A stretch of 64,000 nt of DNA from Echinometra lucunter (lineage: Eukaryota; Echinodermata; Echinoidea; Camarodonta; Echinometridae). The DNA is taken from the NCBI GenBank assembly GCA_029962745.1, contig CM057158.1, positions 127,464 through 191,463 on the forward strand, written 5' to 3'. The translations under genes were made by a program, and so were the position numbers. Position 1 is the stretch's first letter. Each line of letters opens with the position of its first letter. This document shows, one piece after another, positions 45,380 through 62,749 of this stretch. A model generated the notes under the pieces. The model worked only from the letters and a program-made list of their open reading frames with translations. It was not told the origin of the DNA and ran no database searches.

Positions 45380-45836
45380 TATTTCAATATCCATATTTTG
45401 ATTCAGGTGCAAAGTAAAGTACCCTTGTAGATACAGTGGAACTTCATGATCATAAATTAATGGCACCATGGAAATTACTTTGAGTTGAAGTGAAGGGTTC
45501 TTACATTATTGCTAGAAATAAAGGAATACAAATATATGGACAGCTTATTAAACTTTGTAATTACAATTTATCCTATAATGAATTCCTAATACATCTGTTG
45601 TTTGTTCTTTTGTTTGAAGTGTATGGCTATTACACATATTGATACCAACTGATTTACTGATCGAATAGGTAAAGAATAACCTTATGAATAATAAAATCAG
45701 AGTATACAGTCAAATCAATACTTCACTGATGCATGCATGTATGTTTTATTTATGTCACTCTCCAAAATAAAAAATCAAGTAATTCTACATGAACAACACT
45801 TAAAATCACTTAAGAAACAGAGCACACATAATAACG

Positions 45837-46074
45837 AAGGTTTAGTGCAACAAAGGGCTATCTGTGTTTTTGGCCACTTTGAGAAAACTTGCAATGAAGT
45901 TATGTTGTAAACACTGGTTTAATGCAGATGGCCATACCTTCTTCAGGTGATACCCTGCTGTTGCAAAGTTTGCTGTAGAAACATTACCAATGGGTTCCTG
46001 GTCTCTTATTGATCATTATCAAAACCTCATTTTGACCAAGAAATGCAGATAGCCCTTTGTTGAACTAAACCCTT
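45837..46074. mobile_element. MITE with ~34-bp terminal inverted repeats
   Basis: AAGGTTTAGTGCAACAAAGG plus GCTATCTG at the left is mirrored by CAGATAGC plus CCTTTGTTGAACTAAACCCTT at the right. The 238-bp length and absence of an open frame fit a MITE. Confidence 0.8.
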
Positions 46075-46292
46075 GATAAAAACACAGCTGGAAAATCATC
46101 AGAGAATAGGAAACAGTTGAAATTAAACAAATATAATACAGATAGCAAGGAAGCCCTACTTATCAACTTGGGAATGGTATGAATACATAGCCACAAAATG
46201 GGATTAGACCTGAGAACAATACCTCTGCATTTTTTAACAATCTGAATAATCCCTTTAAAAATGAGAGGCAATTCAAAGGAAAAACTTTCCAA

Positions 46293-46341
46293 TTCCACTA
46301 GTTTCAGAGGTTAAATTCCACTAGTTTCAGAGGTTAAATTC
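46293..46341. repeat. 23-bp direct duplication
   Basis: CCACTAGTTTCAGAGGTTAA ATT occurs twice head to tail at 46295 and 46318. Confidence 0.9.
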
Positions 46342-47765
46342 CATAATTCCATAAGAGTCAATTTATGACATGTCCTTAAAAGGTACATTAGAAATCACTT
46401 GAGTGATGGCTGTTAGAATGGGGCTTAAAGAAAACTGAAATTATTCATTTAATCGATATCCTATAAATATCAACATGATGGTTTGATAAAGTTAGATTTA
46501 TCATTAACTACCAAATACCAGTCCATCTAGCAAATATGTCTACTTTGTTAAGGGAAAAGGAAGTAATAACTATTCCCTAGTGCCAACTCTAACAAAGTTA
46601 TTACAAATAAAAATGTAGTTCACTATCAAACCAAGTTACAAAGGCATTACGTGTTTAACTGCAGAGCAAATCTTTGGGCTGGATGGAAGATTAATCATTT
46701 GTCCACACTAAACTCCATGTATCTCAAAGGATAGTATCAACACACAAGTACTAAAGCTTTTCAACATGCACTCATCATTTATACGGTATATTCTGATGAG
46801 CATACGTTGAAATGCTTTATAGTATTTGTGTGTTCAATGCTATTCTCCCATTCAGCAGTTATCAAAATTCTCTTAGTTCATATGTTTGCAATTAATTACA
46901 AATCATATTAGCATGCATACACTCCCTGAAATTCATAAACATTCTCACATAGGAATCTAATGGTTTATAATAGATTGCTAGTTCTGCACATTCTGCCATC
47001 TGTTTCAATACTGACATAATGGATGTCAACAAGATAGCTGAAGAATTGTCTACAAGCAAGATGATTTCATTCTGGCTTGCAGGGCTTTGTTTTTTTCTAA
47101 GCATTTTCTAATTGAAAAACAATGAATGGACCTTTTGAATCTAATTTTAATATAAATCCTGAATTTTTTTTTTGGTTTTGTTTTGGTGATATTTTACCTC
47201 CAGATAAGCAATCTAAAGATACAATTTTGTTTTATATTTTCCAAATTTTGCTGTTTTTTTTTTTCCTTTTGTAGTAAACCACTTGTGACAAGTTTCCTAA
47301 TGTTTGTATGAGTTTCTGTATTAAAGTTATGTAGCACAAATAATGCTTCATAGTTGTTAAAACACCATGTTCACCAAGCTGCGGAATTGCCCTTAACAAA
47401 AATCCTTCAATCTTGACAGGCTCGTTATTACCAAGTTTGCCCTTTATACCACAGTGCTCGATGCTTTCATCTGAGAACTGTGCAGTCTTCATCATTCTTT
47501 CATACATCACGATGCTTCTTACTCCATTTCATATTCAGTGTTAGCATAAGTTTTACATGAAGTATCTCAATGTTTCATCAAGCTTGAACTCTGATGCAAG
47601 CCTTTCAGCATACATGCCAAAGGAAGTCTCTTAACAATATCCCATACATCATGAGGCTTCCTCTTATCTCATATTCAATGCTAGGATATATGGTGAAAAG
47701 TTTCTGTCGGTGTTTTTATAGTATTAAATTTGATCCTAGCCTCTGAGTATCTGTGCAATGTCCTA

Positions 47766-53739
<5,974 letters not shown>

Positions 53740-55417
53740 ACTATGCTATTAGTAAATTTGTATATCATTCTCTTTAGCATTGTTTCTTTTTTTATATAAA
53801 CATTTATTCATACTCTCAATGACAACAATATACCAATCTAAAAAAGACATTTTTTAAACACAAATAACATGACAAACTACATGTTCTTACATTACAGTAC
53901 TGGAATTTTTTATCAAAAATTTATATTCAAAAAATGACAATAAATAAATAATCTCAAGTTCTGAAAACAAATATAAGGAGCTTAGAATTATTCCCAAAGT
54001 ACATATACATGCTTAATGAACTTGTTTCCATTAAAAAAAAAATAAAAAAAAAACTGCTTGGTCCATACATTACAGAGTGCTTGTTACATAAGTATCAAGC
54101 ATCTTGTCTATGAAGCAGTTGGATCATTCAAAGCACTTAGCCAAAGCATATACTTTGTAAATGATATCCTGATGTTAACATAGAAAATATCCTACTTTCC
54201 CTCTGAAAGATCATTTAAAGTTATGTACAGTTTTGGTAATAACTCAAAAACTTTTAGTTAGATTTCTTTGCTTTTAGCTAGTCATTGGCAAAACAGAAGC
54301 AAAGCTAAGATACTTTGAAGTTCTTTCCACCTTGAGTTGAATTTTAAACAAATGAAAAGCACAAATCATTTTGATCTTGGGTCAGGGATATAAAGTAACA
54401 CAAAGCCTGCACAAATGAAAAACCAATGAGTTCTCTTCATGAGACAAGTGTTACAAGGCACTTTTGACTGGGAAGCATCCAGTGTTTAGGAGCCTTAGCT
54501 AAGCAAAGAGTATAGCCATTAAATTGCATTCATTTAAAAAACCACACTAAAATTCACCACAAACATTGGCAGCAGAACGTTGGATAACGTTGGAAGATTA
54601 GATAAAGGAATTGGAGGGGCACCTTCTGTCTTCCAAACGATACATGCCCCTCCACTTTCATTGTCTAAGGCAGACATTATGCTGCCTCTGACCAGAAATC
54701 ATGAATGAAATACTACATGATCTCAAAAATATAATGAAACTCTAGTATATTATCAGTTTTTATTTTTCATGACAATATTTTTTCTGCTACCAAAACTGTA
54801 CACAAGCTTTAGATACTGTTACAGCCAAACCTATCAAAAGAATGATAAAAAAAAAATGAACATACAGCATCAGTCTATGAAAAAACAGCAACTGTTCAAG
54901 ACTTCAGATACAATTACTATAAAACCAAACTGTTTGCAACATACAGTGCATGTAAGGCTTCTTGAGTATTTACTGACAGGTGTGTTTCCAGCAAAACTTC
55001 TGTGAACTGCAAAAAAATTCAGTATTGTACTATGGTATCAGATATGATTCAATTCTAAAAAAAAAAAATAAAAAAAAAACCATAAATGATTCTTAATAAC
55101 CACATGCAAAATTGCAAACCATAAAATGCAAGCAAAAATTCTTAGTTTTACACTACAACATACATGTATAATAAAGCTTGAGCAAAATCTTAGGGGAACA
55201 TCGAGATATGGTACCAAACTGCAATGTTAGATGAGATGTGACCCGGTCATAAAGTTGATAAAAGCTTTCAAACATTTCAGTGAGAAGAGTTCTGACCTAG
55301 TCACAGTGCAGATTAAAACTTGAGAAAGAGTCCTGTGGAATGTAGCGATATGTAATAACAAACTGCAATATTTGATGAGTCACAATGTTGATAAGTTTTT
55401 AAACTTTCCAGTGGGTT
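53740..55417. other. MRPL3 5' flank (or first intron), no gene seen
   Basis: AT-rich sequence with A runs near 54030 and 55060. No CpG-rich promoter and no clear additional exon. If MRPL3 has a separate first exon, it may lie here or beyond the minisatellite at 55418-56580. Confidence 0.4.
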
Positions 55418-56580
55418 GTAGAAACAAATCTGGTACCAAAAAGCAAAGCAGAAGAATTGTGACCCAGTCACAATGTTGGTGACAGCTTTCAAATGTTCAT
55501 GTGGGTTGTAGAACAAATCTGGTACCACAAAGTGAAGCAGATATTGTGACCCAGTCACAATGTTGGTTACAGCTTTCAAATGTTCCTGTGGGTGGAAGAA
55601 CAAATCTGGTACCATAAAGTGAAGCAAGAAGAGTTGTGACCCAGTCACAATGTTGACAGCTTTCAAACGTTCATGTGGGTTGTAGAACAATCTGGTACCA
55701 TAAAGTGAAGCAGAAGTACTGTGACCTAATCACAATGTTGGTGACATCTTTCAAACGTGTTTATGTGGGTTGTAGAAACAAATCTGGTACCAAAAAGCAA
55801 AGCAGAAGAATTGTGACCCAGTCACAATGTTGGTGACAGCTTTCAAATGTTCATGTAGGTTGTAGAACAAATCTGGTACCACAAAGTGAAGCAGATATTG
55901 TGACCCAGTCACAATGTTGGTGACAGCTTTCAAATGTTCATGTGGGTTGTAGAACAAATCTGGTACCACAAAGTGAAGCAGATATTGTGACCCAGTCACA
56001 ATGTTGGTTACAGCTTTCAAATGTTCCTGTGGGTGGAAGAACAAATCTGGTACCATAAAGTGAAGCAAGAAGAGTTGTGACCCAGTCACAATGTTGACAG
56101 CTTTCAAACGTTCATGTGGGTTGTAGAACAATCTGGTACCATAAAGTGAAGCAGAAGTACTGTGACCTAATCACAATGTTGGTGACATCTTTCAAACGTG
56201 TTTATGTGGGTTGTAGAACAAATCTGGTACCACAAAGTCACAATGTCGGTGACAGCTTTCAATCGTTCATGTGGGATGCAGAACAAATCTGATACCATGA
56301 ATTGAAGTAAGAAGAGTTGTGACCCAGTCACAATGTTGGTGACATCTTTCAAACATTCATGTGGGTTTTCGAACAAATCTAGTACCAAAAAGTGAAGCAA
56401 GAAGAGTTGTGACCCAGTCACAATGTTGATAACAGTTTTTAAATCTTCCAGTGGGTTGTAGAACAAATCTGGTACCACAAAGCGAAGCAAGATGTGTTGT
56501 GACCAAGTCACAATGTTGATAACAGCTTTCAAAAGTTCCAGTGGGTTGTAGAAGAAATCTGATAAGGCGAAGCAAGAAGA
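55418..56580. repeat. Minisatellite, ~87-bp unit, with a higher-order repeat
   Basis: About 13 units run from TGTGGGTTGTAGAACAAATC through TGGTACCACAAAGTGAAGCA to GTGACCCAGTCACAATGTTG and ACAGCTTTCAAATGTTCA. Each unit holds the palindrome GTGAC..GTCAC. Bases about 55418-55767 (four units) recur as 55768-56204 (five units) with the same unit-specific variants, so a multi-unit block was itself duplicated. Because 87 is a multiple of three, long minus-strand frames of a 29-residue repeat appear. They are broken by 1-2 base length changes and have no start or family support. Confidence 0.9.
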
Positions 56581-57536
56581 GTTGTGGACTTATGACCCAT
56601 CATAATGTTGGTAAAAGCTTACATGTACATACCCGGTAGTTTATCAAAGAAAGGTGGTATCATACTGCAACAATAGCTTATTTGTGACCAGTTACAAAGT
56701 TGATTACAGCATCAAAGGAGTTCATTATAAATGTACATGTAGTTGCCAAGAATGAGTTGTGATCCAGTAGCATTAACAATGTTGATAACAGCATGAAAAT
56801 GGTCTTTGATGACTATTGAACAACTCTGGAACTACACAGCAAATATTTTGAGTGCAACGAAATGTAAAGGTTCCAAGATTATGAGGTGTATTAATTCTAT
56901 TGCAATTTTAATAGTCAAACAAGACAACCAGCCAAACTGTAACAAGAAAAGCTACAATGTCAGCTAGAAGTTCTTGTAAAATATGGTCTACACCTGTATA
57001 TTACTTGCTGCATTTTCATAACAATGGGTTGTTATACATACATGTAATATTCTTATTTTACAGAATACTATTTCTTTCTGAACTTTTTACTGACATATTA
57101 TACACTTCACCCTATATAGCTTACTGGTATGACTGTTCATGTGTGAACAGAATAAACATACAGTACTGTCAATGTAGTTTAGATAGGTTTGGCTGCATAA
57201 ACACTGACAAGGAAAACTTTGGGAATCTATCTACTGCAAAACTAATTCCTCTCTCTCTTACCACATGAAAGGAGTATCTTATCTTTTCATTTACTGTTGA
57301 ATATTTTTAAGAACAACCTCCACATATAATCAGTTAGAACATTGCTGTTGCTTCATAAAAGAAAAAAAAAAACAGCTTTCATGTTCAATTCAATTCAATT
57401 CAGTTCAATATAAAAAAATATATCAAATAAAAATATGCCTTGAAGCACAAACTTTGCAAAAGCTACATGACAAATGTCTTTACAAACCCCAAAACAGACT
57501 GTATACACTATACTGCCAAATTAAATAAAACACATT
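56581..57536. other. Intergenic, AT-rich, no gene seen
   Basis: Contains decayed remains of the minisatellite to about 56790 and an ATTCA-type simple repeat at 57384-57409 followed by an A/T-rich stretch. The latter resembles the end of a minus-strand non-LTR element. No exon is recognised. Confidence 0.4.
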
Positions 57537-58057
57537 ATATTTTGGATCAGAAATTTATCCTTTCATGATTGGCTTAAAGACCTTCACGTGATCATTGGTA
57601 TTTTCAGCTATTTCAGAATGTCGGCATGAAGGTTTACTATTCGGGAAATGACGTCACTCTTATGACGACATTTCACAAATAGTATATACTATTTGTGAAA
57701 TGACGTCACAGTACGCAAAATCTATGAAAATTCAGTGGGGCATACGAGAGCCACGAGAGCTCGGGTGCGCACCATGGGGAACTCTCGCGGTGTCACGGCT
57801 ACTGCGTTTCTCAATTTCCGATCACTTTGCAGTTTATCCGTACAACGTTTAGTGCCATAAAGCATTCAATAAGACATAAACATGAAATAAAGAATATTGA
57901 TTTGGTGTCATTTGACTGATTTATTTTAATAAACAAGGTAAAAACCCACTTCACCTACTTGGCTGATTTACAACGGGGCCGTGTATTAATCAAGAAAAAT
58001 ATAAACTAAGAAAGTAAAATTCACGTACAAATACATATAATTCTTGATCCAAAATAT
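57537..58057. mobile_element. TIR element carrying two CRE octamers
   Basis: TATATTTTGGATCA (57537-57550) is mirrored by TGATCCAAAATATA (58044-58057). Inside are two perfect TGACGTCA sites (57649-57656 and 57701-57708) placed around a 32-bp palindrome (57670-57701), and a locally CpG-rich stretch at 57720-57840. About 520 bp; no transposase. Confidence 0.55.
57670..57701. repeat. Perfect 32-bp palindrome
   Basis: The half-site ATTTCACAAATAGTAT is followed at once by ATACTATTTGTGAAAT. The symmetry continues imperfectly outward into TGACG(A/T)CA on both sides. Confidence 0.9.
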
Positions 58058-58060
58058 AAA

Positions 58061-58228
58061 ACAAATATACTCTGCCATAATTTCGAGTTTCTGGTTAAAA
58101 CTATGGGCCACGGTGACTCGAATAGTACCATTCACTTCGGGGCTGCGCCCCTCAGTGAATAGTACTATTTCGGAGTCACCTCTTGCCCATAGTTTTAACC
58201 AGAAACTCTCAAGGCAAAGTATATTTGT
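58061..58228. repeat. Long near-perfect hairpin, ~75-bp arms
   Basis: The arm from 58061 (ACAAATATACT, GAGTTTCTGGTTAAAACTAT, GGGC, GGTGACTC, ATAGTAC.ATTCACT) is matched by its reverse complement ending at 58228. The apex is GGGGCTGCGCCCC, itself a small stem. It starts right after the right end of the TIR element at 58057. It could be a foldback MITE or give a long fold-back RNA. Confidence 0.85.
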
Positions 58229-58773
58229 ATACTACTATATTGGCAACGGTACTAATAGATGTTGTGAAAAGTATTAATCCAGGAGGGGGCAGTCAGTATA
58301 AATTCTACAAACACACATGATCAGAGCTTTTCTAAAACCATCCTAAACAAGTTTTATGCATTGATAAAAATCACACCATTTTCAAGGTTTTTGTGCCTTT
58401 CTATAAGAATTTACCTCTTAACAAGTTTAACCTTCTCAAAAATTATCTCTCAAAGGACTTTATTGATAGCTGATATATTGATAGCTGATATATTGATAGC
58501 TGATATATTGACAGCGATAAATTTTACTGCTGCCCCCCCCCATATAAATTAAATTCAAAATCAAAAATCAAAATCTATTCTCACATTAGATATTAGCATT
58601 TCCATGAGGTATTTACTATCCATGACATCTACATGTACTTATACTCAGTCATATGATTGTAAAGTAGAAGTCTGTTTCTCTTAGCACATTTTCTGTCTTT
58701 TTACAAGGTGCTGCATATTTTTTTTTCTTGCCACACAGCAATAGCAATTCTTGACATCACTTGTCCAATTTAA

Positions 58774-58960
58774 CTTCAATTCAATTCAATTCAATTCAAT
58801 TCATTTCCAGCACTAGGTATTTAAAAACATACAAATGTACAAAATGTACAAAATACAATAACATATGACATGTATCACAAATTACATATCATGGAATATG
58901 AGAAGACAAGAAAAATACATGAAAAACAAACGAACAAATGGACAATTAATTATCTAGTAC
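58774..58960 (-). mobile_element. Non-LTR-like 3' tail with ATTCA repeat
   Basis: The run (TTCAA)n at 58774-58802 is followed by CATTTCCAGCACTAGG and a TACAAAATGTACAAAA stretch. The minus strand therefore ends AAATGAATTGAATTGAA, like the tail at 62785. The class is inferred. Confidence 0.4.
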
Positions 58961-59183
58961 GTGGAGAGGGGTAACAAAGCAAATTTGCTTGTCAGGGTTA
59001 TCCCCCCAAATAATCATAATATAAAACTGTAAAGGGATGGGGGGACAGGTATATCAGCCGCTGGGGGACAGCCTAGGCCTGGACCTGGTAAGTAAATACC
59101 TAATACTAGAGTAAGAAATAAATCTGACTGGATGATATAATTCTTGATTCATTCTTTTCTGTTTTCCTTTTCCTATAATGCAG

Positions 59184-59796
59184 ACCAAGACGGTGACCAG
59201 AGTGCAACAGATAACCAAGATCAGGGCCTACTACCCAGCGCTAATGCACTGTCGGCCCCCACATGTTCGAGATTTTGCCAAGATGCGTGGCCTCCTGCTG
59301 GCCTCGGTCCTGAGCGGCGGCATCCCAGCCTACAAGGACATACAGCAACGGCACCAGCTGTTCTGTCAGGGAGTGCGGGGTACCCTGGCCATCCTCCAAG
59401 GAAGCATCAAGTTCCGGGTGGAGGTAAGCACTGTAGAATGACTAACCCTAACCCCAACCCTAACCTTAACCTGTTTGTACCTATTTGATGTATTGTTTTA
59501 TACTTTTTCTTACAGTTCGTCCTCGAGCACGTGATGGAGATACCCGACACCCTCCTAGAACCCCAGACTGGCTTCGTCAATGCCTGGGTGGAGGCGGAAG
59601 CCCTCGTGGTCCGACCAGGAATCCAGGACATCCTTCCAGAACATGTGGAGGAGATGCTGGGGGTGCTGGAGGCGGAGAACACCTGTATCCTCCGAAAGAT
59701 TGCTGCGGCGGCATATCTGACCTTTTGGTTAGATGGCAGTACCCTCCGGCTGGATTACAGGGCCCTCAAGATGGCCCTTGGCAACACGATCGGCAG
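59184..59796 (+). CDS. Two GC-rich exons of an unrecognised protein
   Basis: Exon A, 59184-59423 (80 codons), and exon B, 59516-59796, have clean acceptors (TATAATGCAG, TTTCTTACAG) and donors (GTAAGC, GTAATT). They join in phase 0 and leave phase 2, together 173 whole codons plus two bases. The peptide contains KIRAYYPALMHCRPPHVRDF, RGLLLASVLSGGIPAYKDI and, in exon B, EHVMEIPDTLLEPQTGFVNAW and LRLDYRALKMALG. I cannot assign a family. Composition is clearly GC-richer than the flanks and free of stops, which favours true coding. No start codon exon was found upstream; the ATG at 59178 is inside the acceptor. Exon B's end fits the next exon at 59892 (BED finger) exactly in phase, so the two may be one gene or one mobile element. 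Confidence 0.55.
59443..59474. repeat. Short interstitial telomere-like repeat
   Basis: CTAACCCTAACCCCAACCC and TAACCTTAACC in the intron between the two GC-rich exons resemble degenerate CCCTAA repeats. A second small patch, CACCCTAACCCTATCCC, lies at 59828-59844 in the next intron. Confidence 0.7.
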
Positions 59797-59891
59797 GTAA
59801 TTATATACAATACTACCCCAGCCCCTCACCCTAACCCTATCCCTACTTCTTGTGGATTTTAAATGGTTATAAATGAATACTCTTCTGACAG

Positions 59892-60550
59892 ATCTAACCT
59901 CAAGCCACTGACGTGGGACCTAGCACCTAAAATCTCTCAATCGAAAAAGAGGTCGAGAGGACTCATGTCTGCAGATTCACAGATTATCAGATTTGCATAC
60001 CGTGAACATGAGGAGTTTAAAGAAAAGGGGAAAAAGAAACACCTTGCACGATGCAGGTTTTGCAAGCCTTCAGCTCCCAAGCTCAGTGAGTTTAAAGGGA
60101 CGACATCAAATTTCACCAGGCACATTCAACATGTGCACAAGGCAACGTGAGTTACACACTGTGCTCGATTAGATCACAACTATTTTACTAACTTGTTGAC
60201 GTTGTGGTTGTTCTGTGATCTTGAAGTTGAACTGCAATTCAAATTTTGCAAATTGATATGGCGCTAATGCACTTCAATTGATGCACTTTCATATTCATGT
60301 CCAATGATTGACGGAATAAAGCGCTGGTGGTGCAGGTGGTGGTGCATGCATAGGCTGCCACAGCACAGTGTCAGTGGTCATAGTGGTGTGTGCCACACTG
60401 TATGCTTGCCTTTATTCCATCGTCAGGCTTGGATACGAAAGTGCATTTCTTTATTAGCACCATTAATACTTTATTATTGTCATTATTGTTTCCACTTTGA
60501 CTTTAGAAAAAATGAGTCAGTCTCCACTTTCCTAATGCCAATGGTAATGA

Positions 60551-60581
<31 letters not shown>

Positions 60582-62270
60582 CATTTAAAGCCTCTTGTCA
60601 AGCTGGTACACAGATTCCTTGACTTGTCCGTCATTTTCTTTTGGCTTACAATAAAAATATAAGACACCAGTTTTTCTACCGTAAATTTGGGTGAATTGAA
60701 ATAAGTTGGCTTCGTGAATAATTATTATCAATTAATTATTATCATTATTTTGTTTGGCATCACCTGTGCCTGGGAGGCGAAAAGCAAACTGAATCACTGT
60801 GAAACGCAGGTCTCTCCTCCCGATATAACTGATTGGAGGTGTGCAGGTGGACCACTTCACCAGGGTTTCCCCCTACTCTTTATGAATAGTGCAATGGGTT
60901 CTTAACGTTCAAAGGTTGTGACTCTCTTCTACATGGGGCCTCCATTTAACATCCTATCCCAGGGATTTAGTGTTTTCCACTGTAGCATAGCCTGTGTCTA
61001 TGAAACGGGAGAAGCACGTTAACACACAACACAGGCTTCAGTCATCTGCCTGGGTGGACTCGAACCCACAATCTTTGGTTCAACAGGCAGATGCTTTACT
61101 GACTAAGCCATCTCACTCCCTCTTAATAATAGGGAAAGATAATAATAGGCCTAGATCTGCATCAATTTACCTTTCATGTCAGTTTAATTTCTCATCCAAT
61201 TCATCATCATTGCATTGCCGCTAGCAAGGCAAGTTAGACCCAACTACTTTTTTTTTTCTCCCTTTCTTCAGATGGGATGAATATGTGCAAGAAAAGGCTG
61301 TATTAGCTGGCAGCTCACAGCAGGCCATCCAATCATTCTTTGACTTTCAACCAGCTGGTGCAGGTGGAAGTGGAAGTTCTTCTGATGATATACCTTGTTT
61401 AAGTCACCTTACAAAGTACCGCCACACCAATGCACGGAAAAACAGATATCAGACGTCCTAACCAGGTTTATAATTGGTTGTAGCATGCCCTTGTCACTAG
61501 TAGAAGATAGTCATTTCCGACATCTCATTCAAGTTCTGGAACCAAGGTTTGTTTTTATTTTAAAATTAATTTGTAATTCTATTTCTCTTCACAGAGCAAA
61601 ATAAACTGCCTAGACCGTAAATGGAATCGAGAAATACATTTTCAAACTTTTTTTTTCAATCTCACTCGATGCGCGGTTTATGAAATTGAGTCTTTGACCA
61701 ACATGAATTCAAATTATTATTATTTATATAATTGAGTAATGATTTTATTTGTTTAAATAAGTCAACAGTAAATTTATCTATATATTGATTTATTGTCTCG
61801 CCTCCATAGCAGAAGCAAGACATGGGGGCCACTTTTCGTTGCAGATGCTGAGCGAGTCAGCTCTGAACAGGAGAGGACTGAACAGATCCAAGACATAGAG
61901 CCATCCAGCAGGGAAGAAGAGGACATCCCAAGTAAAGTGCCATGGCTGAGTGCCAAATACAACTCCATCAGGCATAGGTTCAAGAGCGGAGAGAAAGAAT
62001 CTGCAAGAGCGCAAATGGCCAACTACCTCTCACTCACTGCTGATGAGGGTCAAGATGCTATAACTTTCTGGCGGTGGGATGGTATTGCCAGGATGAAGTC
62101 CCTTGTTGTATGCCGTAGCTCAGAAGATACTGGCAATTCCTGCAAGCAGCGCTGCGGTGGAGAGGGTCTACAGTCGAGGTGGACTGATCATGCGTCCACA
62201 CCGTGCGAGACTGAGTTCACAGAAGCTGGAAACCTTAATGTTTGTCAAATGCAATGAACATATCATCTAA
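59892..62270 (+). pseudogene. BED-finger/hAT transposase relic, catalytic core missing
   Basis: Three exon-like blocks: 59892-60146, 61272-61546 and 61810-62270, joined in phase 2 each time. The first holds a BED zinc finger (CRFC about 35 residues before HIQHVH). The second has SSQQAIQSFF and then, after a frame change near 61385-61430, DVLTRFIIGCSMPLSLVED and LEPR, the usual hAT region after the BED finger. The third holds the C-terminal part (RAQMANYLSL, W..DG). After a one-base frame change near 62100 it reads the hAT dimerisation block: AQKILAIPASSAAVERVYS, GGLIMRPHRARLSSQKLE, LMFVKCNEH, stop at 62268. The DDE/RNase H core between LEPR and the third block, roughly 300 residues in active relatives, is absent. 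Two frameshifts and the missing core mark it as inactive. A SINE sits in its second intron. Confidence 0.75.
60715..61122 (-). mobile_element. tRNA-derived SINE
   Basis: On the minus strand the head (about 61122 to 61049) has an A-box-like TGGCTTAGTCAGTA and a perfect B box GGTTCGAGTCC (61066-61056), like a degraded tRNA. About 330 bp of body follow, then an AT-rich simple tail (AATAATGATAATAATTAATT near 60715-60745). This is the layout of a tRNA SINE. It lies between the first two blocks of the hAT relic, so it inserted into that locus. Confidence 0.7.
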
Positions 62271-62670
62271 GACCTCATAAAGTTTTCATTTGAACTGATT
62301 TCTCCCAGGGATTTTATTTTGTGATAAAAAATAAATCAAAGTTTGAATAGGTGTTTGGAACTGCAAAATTGGAAAATTGCATGAATAAACAGAAAGCCAA
62401 ATTGAAACAATATATAATGGAAGCAAAGGAACGATACGCGCGTAAAATGATGAGCTGTGATAAGCTGTCACAGCAAACAAAATTAGTCTTCCATTATATG
62501 TTGTTTCAATTTTCGATGACATTTAGTCATATACATAAATATTACTTACTTCAAAGTCAACAGCTTTCGCTTTACTTTGTCATTTTTTCTCTCTAATTGT
62601 AATTGATAAAGTAATTGTTGAGTGGGTGAGTGATTGTATTTAATTGATTCAACATATGATTTCAAAGTAA

Positions 62671-62747
62671 TTTTAAAAGGTTTAAAGTAAACAAATTAAA
62701 ATATGGCATTATTATTTTAATTTGTTGTTTACTTAAACCTTTTAAAG
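62671..62747. repeat. Inverted repeat with ~33-bp arms
   Basis: TTTTAAAAGGTTTAAAGTAA plus ACAAATTAAAATA is mirrored by TATTTTAATTTGT and TTACTTAAACCTTTTAAA with one gap. AT-rich and without coding potential; a small foldback or MITE. Confidence 0.8.
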
Positions 62748-62749
62748 TG

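Larger units (their letters stand above)
43182..47765. other. Convergent 3' regions of the CAP-Gly gene and MRPL3
   Basis: No exon is seen here. + strand AATAAA words near 45518, 45690 and 45763, and TTTATT (minus-strand signal) near 45745, could end the two convergent transcripts. If so, the 3' UTRs meet or overlap near 45.5-45.8 kb. Two TIR elements lie inside (44592-45379 and 45837-46074). The rest is AT-rich with no recognisable gene. Confidence 0.4.

Noticed and set aside
55313..56532. Minus-strand 29-residue repeat proteins
   Set aside because: Unit length is a multiple of three, so long frames are expected. Frames shift between neighbouring units and there is no start or splice structure.
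57774..57860. Short + strand frame starting MGNSRGV beside the CRE sites
   Set aside because: Only about 28 codons, inside a probable TIR element, with no homologue known to me and no splice donor.
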